Origin: UBA1181 sp963619325
Lineage (GTDB): Bacteria > Bacteroidota > Bacteroidia > Bacteroidales > Paludibacteraceae
DNA length: 20,656 bases
Assembly: GCA_963619325.1 (NCBI GenBank)
Contig: CAVEVQ010000035.1
Location: 1 to 20,656, forward strand
Direction of reading: 5' to 3'
Shown: piece by piece, positions 15,265-20,656 of the stretch
Position numbering within the stretch: the stretch's first letter is position 1
Layout: every line of letters begins with the position of its first letter
Position numbers and translations under genes: made by a program
The notes under the pieces: generated by a model
What the model was told of the DNA's origin: nothing
Databases searched by the model: none
The model's input: only the letters and a program-made list of their open reading frames with translations

Positions 15265-15669
15265 ATGGCAGATTATATTTTTGAATATGAATTTGAAGTG
15301 CGCGACTATGAATGTGACATTCAAGGAATCGTCAATAATGCAAACTATCAGCACTATATGGAACATGCCCGCCATCGTTTCATACAAACTATCAATCTAG
15401 ATTTCGCAGAATTGACGAAACGCGGCATTATCCTTGTCGTAGCGAAAGCCGAATTGCAATACAAGAAGTCTCTCGTGAGCAACGACAAGTTCGTCTGCCG
15501 CCTCAATGTACAGAAAGAGGGGTGGCGTTACGTTTTCTACGAGGACATCTACCGCACGTCAGACAACGCTCTCTGCACAAAAGGACGCTTTGACATCGTT
15601 TCCGTAATCAACGGCAAATTAGGCATTTCGGAAGAAATCGACAAAGCCTTGTTCGGAGAAAACGCATAG
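15265..15669 (+). CDS. Acyl-CoA thioesterase (YbgC/FadM-type hotdog)
   Basis: A 134-aa single hotdog-fold protein of the 4HBT family. The catalytic-loop pattern YECDIQGIVNNANYQHYMEHAR corresponds to the family's D-x-x-G-x-V-x(1-2)-N-x-Y, with the Asp present. It probably hydrolyses acyl-CoA esters, though the chain preference cannot be told. I start it at ATG 15265 (MADYIFEYEF). An extension to TTG 15232 would begin inside the -7 box. It converges with the lipid kinase gene, with only 8 nt between the stops. Confidence 0.88.
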   Translation: MADYIFEYEFEVRDYECDIQGIVNNANYQHYMEHARHRFIQTINLDFAELTKRGIILVVAKAELQYKKSLVSNDKFVCRLNVQKEGWRYVFYEDIYRTSDNALCTKGRFDIVSVINGKLGISEEIDKALFGENA

Positions 15670-15677
15670 ATTAAGCC

Positions 15678-16553
15678 CTACAGATACACATTCAACCCCT
15701 TCGGAACAATTTCCACACATATATCTGTCCCTAAATTAATGGGTTCGCCGTCAATATGGAACTCTCCTTCGTAAGGACGGGAGAGAATGACTCGGCTGGC
15801 CTGCATGGTAGTAACGTGGCGACTCTGATCAATTCTCTTCATAAAAAGCTGCCACGCTAAACGAGGGATCGCATAAATAGGGAATGGGTCGAGAATACAG
15901 ATGTCCATCAGACCATCGCGCGTACTGGCATGCGGTGCGATATACGCCATATTTCCGTACTGGGAGGCGTTCGCAAAAGTTATCAAAAAAGCCCGACGCG
16001 AAATATAGCCCTCGCCGAACGAGAGTTTGTATCTGTACGACTTATACTTGAAATATTCTTTTACGATTATCTTGATGTATGTAAACAACCCTCTTGTATT
16101 AGCGTTTGCAAAAGTATGGCTAATATGGGCATCGAAACCAGTGCCACAAGTACAAAAGAAGGGTTCATTATCGACAAGTCCATAATCCATTTCACGACGA
16201 GACCCCTCATTGATCTGTTTGATTGCCTTTCGTGGCGTCATTGAAATGCCAAGATGGCGAGCAAGTCCATTTCCCGACCCGTATGGAACGATGCTGAACG
16301 CAGTATTAGAACCGATAAGTCCTGAAGCCACCTCGTTCATCGTACCATCGCCACCGCAAGCGACAACTACGTCATACTGCTCAGAAGCGTATTGTTTTGC
16401 TAATTTTCTACCATGCCCTGCATATTCGGTGAACACGATGGTCGGCGTTTCCCACTTCTCAGCGTCCAACACTTCGTTGATAAGATCAGGGAGATCCTTT
16501 TTGTCACTTGTCCCTGAAATAGGATTAATCACAAAAGCAATACGTTTTTTCAT
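15678..16553 (-). CDS. Diacylglycerol kinase-family lipid kinase (YegS/DagK type)
   Basis: About 291 aa with the DAGK catalytic domain: MKKRIAFVINPISGT at the N-terminus, VVVACGGDGTMNEVASGL (the GGDGT nucleotide loop) and SIVPYGSGNGLARHLG, the equivalent of the usual PLGTGNDFAR. The C-terminal half with the HIDGEP motif is also typical. It probably phosphorylates diacylglycerol or another membrane lipid alcohol at the inner face of the membrane. The start at 16553 is chosen on family fit. The longest frame, from 16592, would begin inside the U tract of the tRNA terminator. ATG 16580 remains possible. It sits downstream of tRNA-Thr with no obvious promoter of its own. Confidence 0.9.
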   Translation of the reverse strand: MKKRIAFVINPISGTSDKKDLPDLINEVLDAEKWETPTIVFTEYAGHGRKLAKQYASEQYDVVVACGGDGTMNEVASGLIGSNTAFSIVPYGSGNGLARHLGISMTPRKAIKQINEGSRREMDYGLVDNEPFFCTCGTGFDAHISHTFANANTRGLFTYIKIIVKEYFKYKSYRYKLSFGEGYISRRAFLITFANASQYGNMAYIAPHASTRDGLMDICILDPFPIYAIPRLAWQLFMKRIDQSRHVTTMQASRVILSRPYEGEFHIDGEPINLGTDICVEIVPKGLNVYL

Positions 16554-16590
16554 TTCCGTACAAATTACACTTTCAGACATACTGAATCGC

Positions 16591-16626
16591 AAATAAAAAA
16601 GGCAGCCCTCAACCTAAAGAACTGCC
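16591..16626 (-). terminator. Terminator after tRNA-Thr
   Basis: On the minus strand GGCAGUUCU pairs with AGGGCUGCC (9 bp, two G-U) around an 8-nt loop and is followed by TTTTTTATTT. It starts 5 nt beyond the tRNA 3' end. Confidence 0.8.
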
Positions 16627-16631
16627 ATCCG

Positions 16632-16704
<73 letters not shown>

Positions 16705-16715
16705 GTTTGCGACCA

Positions 16716-16748
16716 CAAAAATAGACCTTTATTTTCACAACACCCAAA
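16716..16748 (-). promoter_or_regulatory. Putative tRNA-Thr promoter
   Basis: The minus-strand -7 box TATTTTTG (16716-16723) is preceded by TTTG (16745-16748) with a 21-nt spacer. Confidence 0.5.
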
Positions 16749-16757
16749 AAAAAATCA

Positions 16758-16765
16758 TAAATTTG
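16758..16765 (+). promoter_or_regulatory. Putative promoter of the GNAT-like gene (-7 box)
   Basis: TAAATTTG matches the -7 consensus. A T-run at 16732-16735 is 22 nt upstream. The ATG follows 34 nt after the box. It is divergent from the tRNA promoter. Confidence 0.5.
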
Positions 16766-16799
16766 CAGGCTCGAAGTAAAAAACTTCGTTCATCATTAT

Positions 16800-17921
16800 A
16801 TGATTGAGATTAAGGAAGTCGTAACCGACAAAGATTTAAAAAAGTTCATTCGCTTTGTCAATGAGCTCTATGCAGGCTGCCCACAATGGGTGCCGGCGCT
16901 GGAGTTTGACGAGTTGAACACACTACGCAAAGATAAAAACCCCGCTTTTGAGCACAGCAAGGCACGCTATTGGTTGGCCTATAAGGACGGTAGAATCGTA
17001 GGGCGCATCGCAGGCATCATCAACTATGCTGCCAACCAAAAATGGGGGGACAAAGTGCGTTTCGGATGGTTCGATTTCACAGACGACATCGAAGTAGCAC
17101 GACTGCTGCTCGAGACAGTGGAACAATGGGGAAAAGCAAACGGCATGACAGGAATACATGGACCATTAGGATTTAACGACATGGACAAAGAAGGAATGCT
17201 CGTCGAGGGGTTTGACAAAGTGCCTACTATCGCCACCCTCTACAACTACCCCTATTATCCAAAATTCCTTGAACATTTAGGCTATTCGAAGGCCGAGGAT
17301 TGGCTTCAATACCGCATCACCGTCGGCAATGCCGTCCCCGATAAAATTGTACGCATCAATAACATTATCGCACAGAAAAACAACGATTTGAGAGTTCTTC
17401 ATTTCAAAAAGAAAAGCGAAATCAAGAAGTACGCACACGACCTTTTCATAACCCTCAACGCCTCCTTCGCAGACCTTTACGGATATTCACAACTGACAGA
17501 CCGCGAGATTGAAGTCATCATCGGCAATTATTTCTCGTTTGTCAATCCCAAATACGTCAGCATTATCGTTGACTCCCAAGACAAAGTTGTGGCTTTCGGA
17601 ATCAGCATGCCCAACCTCTCAGCCGCTTATCAAAAAGCGAAGGGAAAACTCTTCCCTTTTGGGTTCATTCACCTTTTGAAGGGGCTGAAGAACAAAGACA
17701 CTATTGATCTATATCTGAATGGCGTGCATCCCGACTGGCAAAAACGAGGCATCCATTCCCTCTTCTTCACCCAGTTGAACCAAGCATATATAGATAACCA
17801 TTTCAGATATGCGTTGACGAACCCTCAGTTGGAAACAAACATCAACGCTGTTGGAATCTGGGACAACTACGAAAAAGAACTTCACATGCGTCGTCGTTGC
17901 TATGTTAAAGCGATTGATTAA
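16800..17921 (+). CDS. GNAT-like N-acetyltransferase of unknown substrate
   Basis: A 373-aa cytosolic protein with a fold and wording typical of a Bacteroidota family annotated as N-acetyltransferase. The N-terminal region has VNELYAGCPQWVPALEFDE and AYKDGRIVGRIAGIINY (a GNAT-like beta-hairpin). The central stretch GIHGPLGFNDMDKEGMLVEGFD is strongly conserved-looking. A second GNAT-like half near the C-terminus contains NGVHPDWQKRGIHSLFFTQLNQ, resembling the acetyl-CoA loop (R/Q-x-x-G-x-G/A) in degenerate form. The substrate is unknown. The gene is monocistronic or leads into the thioesterase cluster 79 nt downstream. The start is well placed after a -7 box. Confidence 0.72.
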   Translation: MIEIKEVVTDKDLKKFIRFVNELYAGCPQWVPALEFDELNTLRKDKNPAFEHSKARYWLAYKDGRIVGRIAGIINYAANQKWGDKVRFGWFDFTDDIEVARLLLETVEQWGKANGMTGIHGPLGFNDMDKEGMLVEGFDKVPTIATLYNYPYYPKFLEHLGYSKAEDWLQYRITVGNAVPDKIVRINNIIAQKNNDLRVLHFKKKSEIKKYAHDLFITLNASFADLYGYSQLTDREIEVIIGNYFSFVNPKYVSIIVDSQDKVVAFGISMPNLSAAYQKAKGKLFPFGFIHLLKGLKNKDTIDLYLNGVHPDWQKRGIHSLFFTQLNQAYIDNHFRYALTNPQLETNINAVGIWDNYEKELHMRRRCYVKAID

Positions 17922-18000
17922 TTGCTTATATGCTTTGAACAGAATACCATGAAATAACAATGTTTTTAACACGTTGTAAATAAAAAAATGTTAATATTGT

Positions 18001-18396
18001 ATGGACAAAGAACAAGTATTCGCATTAATGACGAGAGACAAATTTGTCGAACACAACGGCATTCGTCTCATTGAAGTAGGCGAAGGAACGGCCACTTCTG
18101 AAATGGTCATTTCAGATATTCATTTGAACGGCAATGGCACAGTCCAAGGAGGAGCGTTGTTCACATTAGCAGACTTCACCTGTGCGGCGGCCGCCAACAC
18201 GCACGAGAAACTCACGGTGTCGTTAGACGGATCCATAGATTTCATCAAAGCCGTATCGCAAGGGGTGCTTACAGCCAAAGCGACAGAGGTATCGGTTCGC
18301 AGAACCATCGCATCCTACCGAGTAGACATCACCAACGAAGAAGGAAAACTCATCGCGACCTTCCACTCTAAACTATTCAGATTAGAACCAAAATGA
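18001..18396 (+). CDS. PaaI-family thioesterase
   Basis: A 131-aa hotdog-fold protein. HLNGNGTVQGGALFTLADFTCAAAAN (41-66) is the PaaI active-site pattern, with the catalytic Asp at D58 and the glycine-rich turn before it. It probably hydrolyses an aryl- or acyl-CoA thioester; the substrate is unknown. No signal peptide is present. Its stop overlaps the start of the next gene (ATGA at 18393-18396), which indicates translational coupling. Confidence 0.92.
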   Translation: MDKEQVFALMTRDKFVEHNGIRLIEVGEGTATSEMVISDIHLNGNGTVQGGALFTLADFTCAAAANTHEKLTVSLDGSIDFIKAVSQGVLTAKATEVSVRRTIASYRVDITNEEGKLIATFHSKLFRLEPK

Positions 18397-19145
18397 AACA
18401 GTTTTTGAACCACCTTCTGATATCTGTCATCGTTTTCGCATCATCATTGACAATACTGAACGGATGTCAATCTTCCGTCCAGACAGAGACTATGACAGAA
18501 ATACCAGACGCAAAAACTGACACTATAGAGACAACACAAGACACTACCGCCAAACCTCGCAAACACTGCACTCTCTATGCATCGCTGAAAAACAGCTATT
18601 TTTTGCGGGACCCCAACCGCATGCACATCATCACAGGAAAAGAAGTTGGACTGAAAGAGCCATTTCGCAAAAACGCGGATTTTCTCGCTGTACGCGATTC
18701 CCTGTTGGCAAATAAAATTTTGCAATATGTTGATGAGGGAGAGCATTATGTTAAGAAACCCATGCACTACTCCTATCCATACTTGACCCCCGACGCAGTT
18801 TGCCTTTTAAATGAGATTTGCAACCGTTTCCACGAGAAATTAGAACAGAAAAAGCTCAATTCCTACTCCATCATTCTGACTTCATGCCTCCGTACATTGG
18901 AAAGCCAAAACACACTGAGGAACTCAAACCTCAACGCCACACGTGACACCACAAGCCACGCTTTCGGCGCGTCTTTTGACATTTCATATTGGGAGTTTTA
19001 CAATAACAAAACAGGGCAAGCGGTGCGATATAAGAATTTGCAAAAAATCCTGCACCAAACCATTAAAGAAATACGCAACGAAAAGAAATGTTTGGTAATC
19101 AAAGAAACTGGACAATTCTGCTTTCATTGCACTGTAATCTATTAA
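18393..19145 (+). CDS. DUF5715-like lipoprotein with M15 peptidase motifs
   Basis: A 250-aa envelope lipoprotein. Residues 1-25 form a type II signal with lipobox LNGC (C25), followed by a T/E/D-rich linker to about residue 55. The globular part carries SHAFGASFDI (about 188-197), which matches the HxxGxxxD zinc motif of VanY/D,D-carboxypeptidases (M15). A terminal ETGQFCFHCTV could supply the catalytic Glu and the second His. This suggests peptidoglycan peptide trimming, by inference from motifs only. It overlaps the PaaI thioesterase by 4 nt and precedes recO by 4 nt, so the three form one transcript. Confidence 0.78.
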   Translation: MKQFLNHLLISVIVFASSLTILNGCQSSVQTETMTEIPDAKTDTIETTQDTTAKPRKHCTLYASLKNSYFLRDPNRMHIITGKEVGLKEPFRKNADFLAVRDSLLANKILQYVDEGEHYVKKPMHYSYPYLTPDAVCLLNEICNRFHEKLEQKKLNSYSIILTSCLRTLESQNTLRNSNLNATRDTTSHAFGASFDISYWEFYNNKTGQAVRYKNLQKILHQTIKEIRNEKKCLVIKETGQFCFHCTVIY

Positions 19146-19149
19146 CACC

Positions 19150-19872
19150 ATGAATTTGAAGACAGATGGCATCGTGCTGAGCGTTAACAAGTTTAAAGAC
19201 AACGCCAGCATAGTTGACCTCTACACACATGAGGTGGGACGCGCTGCTTTTCTACTCTATGGGACGAAAAGCAAGAAGCACAAGGGGAGCGCATGTCTGC
19301 ATCCGCTCTCAATGGTGAACATAGATGTGAACATTCGCAACAATCGCGAACTGAACATCATCAATGAGATTAAACAGTTGGATCCTAACCCAGAACTGAT
19401 ATTCAATCCGATAAAGAGCGCGCTTTCCTTTTTCGTCTCCGAAGTTTTGTTACATGTTTTGAAAACCAATGAAAAAGATGACAATCTCTTTAACTTCGTA
19501 AGAAATTCGGTTGCGACATTATCGCAAAGCAAAAAAGGGTTAGGTAATTTCCACATACTTTTCCTAATACGACTTTCTCGATTTTTAGGTTTTCAGCCAC
19601 AAAGAGAAGAGACAACGCATTACCGCTATTTTGACCTTTTGCAAGCGGAATACACCAACACACTTCCCCCTCACACCCATTTTCTGCAAAGAAGAGAGAC
19701 AGGACAAATGCAAAAATTACTGAGAATGACCCCCCTCAACTATGCCTATTTCCGCTTTACAAAAGCAGAACGAGAACAAGTGATAAACTATCTTTTAGAG
19801 TATTACAAACTTCACACCGACAGTTTTGGAGAGATACACTCATTAGAGGTGCTAAAAGAAGTTTTCGCATGA
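19150..19872 (+). CDS. recO: DNA repair protein RecO
   Basis: A 240-aa protein that, with RecR, loads RecA onto SSB-coated single-stranded DNA in RecF-type gap repair. The N-terminal OB fold (MNLKTDGIVLSVNKFKDNASIVDLYTHEVGRAAFLLYG, about 1-80) and the helical C-terminal domain (IRLSRFLGFQP, about 147-157) are clear. The zinc-finger cysteines seen in some RecO proteins are absent; the corresponding region reads REETTHYRYFDLLQAEY. The length matches the family. It is last in the PaaI-DUF5715-recO cluster. Confidence 0.93.
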   Translation: MNLKTDGIVLSVNKFKDNASIVDLYTHEVGRAAFLLYGTKSKKHKGSACLHPLSMVNIDVNIRNNRELNIINEIKQLDPNPELIFNPIKSALSFFVSEVLLHVLKTNEKDDNLFNFVRNSVATLSQSKKGLGNFHILFLIRLSRFLGFQPQREETTHYRYFDLLQAEYTNTLPPHTHFLQRRETGQMQKLLRMTPLNYAYFRFTKAEREQVINYLLEYYKLHTDSFGEIHSLEVLKEVFA

Positions 19873-19878
19873 ACCTAC

Positions 19879-19909
19879 AAAAAAGAAAGCGTACTAAGGA
19901 ATAGCACGC
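19879..19909 (-). terminator. Terminator of the small T9SS-tailed gene
   Basis: On the minus strand GCGTGCT (19903-19909) pairs with AGTACGC (19889-19895), with one G-U, around a 7-nt loop, and TTTCTTTTTT follows. It serves the gene ending at 19937. The opposite direction lacks a U tract, so recO has no clear terminator of its own. Confidence 0.7.
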
Positions 19910-19936
19910 CTTCTACTATAGAAAATGACTTACTGA

Positions 19937-20410
19937 CTATTTCTTGATGAAACGGAAAACTTCGCCATTAACCAAAAGGTTGTAGACCCCATTTGCGAGG
20001 TTGTCTACATTAACACTTGCACCCTTTGCGGAACGAACGACACGACCTTGCAAATCTATCACGCGAAGTTCTGTTTGATCGTCAGCACCCTTGACAAAAA
20101 GTTCATCTTGAGTTGGGTTAGGATAAACAACGTATGCACCGCTATTACCCTTAACGGCTTCCGAAGAAGTGGAAATTTCTTTGAAGACTACCTTACGAAC
20201 CTCAGACAATTTCTTGGTGTAAAGGACAGATCCGTCAGCCTTTGAATAAAGCATCATAATAGAGTCGCCATCAAACTTCCAAGAACCAATCTGATCAATA
20301 GCAGTACTCTGTTCTTCGCCCGTAAGAGGCACAACAGTCAAGGAAATAGCACTCATTTGAGCCCCCAAAAGCAATGCGAAAACCATCGCTGTAAGTATTC
20401 TTTTCTTCAT
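19937..20410 (-). CDS. Small secreted protein with T9SS sorting domain
   Basis: A 157-aa protein with a signal peptide (about 1-21, MKKRILTAMVFALLLGAQMSA). A short region (about 35-75) of the form GDSIMMLYSKADGSVLYTKKLSEVRKVVF is common ahead of sorting domains in this phylum. Residues about 88-157 are a type A T9SS domain (VVYPNPTQDELFVKGADD ... DLQGRVVRSAKG ... LANGVYNLLVNGEVFRFIKK). Little is left for a separate functional domain, so it may be a minimal surface cargo or the remnant of a longer gene. It is leftward, with a TAAATTTG box about 70 nt upstream. Confidence 0.85.
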   Translation of the reverse strand: MKKRILTAMVFALLLGAQMSAISLTVVPLTGEEQSTAIDQIGSWKFDGDSIMMLYSKADGSVLYTKKLSEVRKVVFKEISTSSEAVKGNSGAYVVYPNPTQDELFVKGADDQTELRVIDLQGRVVRSAKGASVNVDNLANGVYNLLVNGEVFRFIKK

Positions 20411-20478
20411 GTATAAATATATTTAAATTGTTTTTTCAATCTGACATACAATAAACCAGCCCTAATTCAACATTGGCG

Positions 20479-20486
20479 CAAATTTA
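20479..20486 (-). promoter_or_regulatory. Putative promoter of the small T9SS-tailed gene (-7 box)
   Basis: Minus-strand TAAATTTG fits TAnnTTTG. No good -33 element lies at the usual distance. The leader would be about 65 nt. Confidence 0.35.
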
Positions 20487-20529
20487 ATTATTTTCCCACA
20501 AAAAAGATATTTCAAAAGCATTTAATTAG

Positions 20530-20656
20530 TTTTGGAAGATTCAACTCCAAGTATGCCCGGTAGACCTTTCTACAAGCGTGACCATGGCCCCTTTGTTATT
20601 GCCCCCCGACAATCAAGTCCATTTCCCAATCCCCGAACCTTTTCCCATTGGCGCAA
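20530..20656 (-). pseudogene. Decayed, truncated IS30-family transposase fragment
   Basis: Read leftwards from the window edge, one frame gives ANGKRFGDWEMDLIVGG (20602-20655), the first-Asp block of the IS30 DDE domain. The frame then breaks at a C6/G6 run (20602-20607) and continues in another frame as NNKGAMVTLVERSTG (20556-20600). It shifts again to YLELNLPK (20530-20553). Removing one G from the run restores the first junction. The N-terminal part would lie outside the window; the rest of the catalytic domain is missing. The fragment sits upstream of the small T9SS-tailed gene. Confidence 0.75.

Noticed and set aside
20471..20656. 11-bp direct repeat CATTGGCGCAA (20471-20481 and 20646-20656)
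   Set aside because: Dozens of 11-mer repeats are expected by chance in 20 kb, and one copy lies in transposase coding sequence.

Overview
The window looks like a chromosomal segment of a Bacteroidota (Bacteroidales-like) bacterium. Most putative promoters carry the Bacteroidota -7 box TAnnTTTG, and Shine-Dalgarno sequences are weak or absent. Two or three exported proteins end in type IX secretion (T9SS) C-terminal sorting domains. SerA, DUF4286, DUF5715 and the kinase-RapZ fusion are of types I associate with this phylum. I cannot assign a genus.

Layout. 1-130: a strong terminator for a gene left of the window, then a second, bidirectional hairpin. 238-3894 (minus): two tandem secreted proteins, an 809-aa putative zinc metalloprotease with a beta-helix repeat region and a 399-aa PKD/LRR protein with a T9SS tail. 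4042-4626 (minus): ruvC, divergent from the serine operon serC-serA (5008-7129, plus), which ends in a clear terminator. 7252-9760 (minus): a DEAD-box RNA helicase followed by a YigZ/IMPACT protein. 9850-11588 (minus): DUF4286, then an AT-rich beta-class DNA methyltransferase broken into two ORFs at an A7 run, then a short remnant that resembles the DUF4286 3' end. 11707-13140 (plus): an APH-fold sugar kinase fused to a RapZ C-terminal domain. 13221-15035 (minus): GTP-type PEP carboxykinase, divergent from a small acyl-CoA thioesterase (15265-15669). 15678-16704 (minus): a tRNA-Thr(CGU), its terminator and a lipid kinase. 16800-19872 (plus): a GNAT-like protein, then a tight cluster of PaaI-type thioesterase, DUF5715/M15-like lipoprotein and recO. 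19937-20410 (minus): a small T9SS-tailed protein. 20530-20656 (minus): a decayed IS30-family transposase fragment running off the right edge.

How it fits together. Most of the window is ordinary housekeeping: serine synthesis, gluconeogenesis or anaplerosis, recombination and repair (ruvC, recO), RNA remodelling and envelope functions. The accessory signal is the methyltransferase cassette at 9850-11282. It combines atypical base composition, apparent flanking copies of the DUF4286 3' end, a split at a canonical slippery heptamer, and a C-terminal region that looks like a catalytically dead staphylococcal-nuclease fold. I did not find a complete new defence system. The cassette has no recognisable restriction endonuclease beside it.
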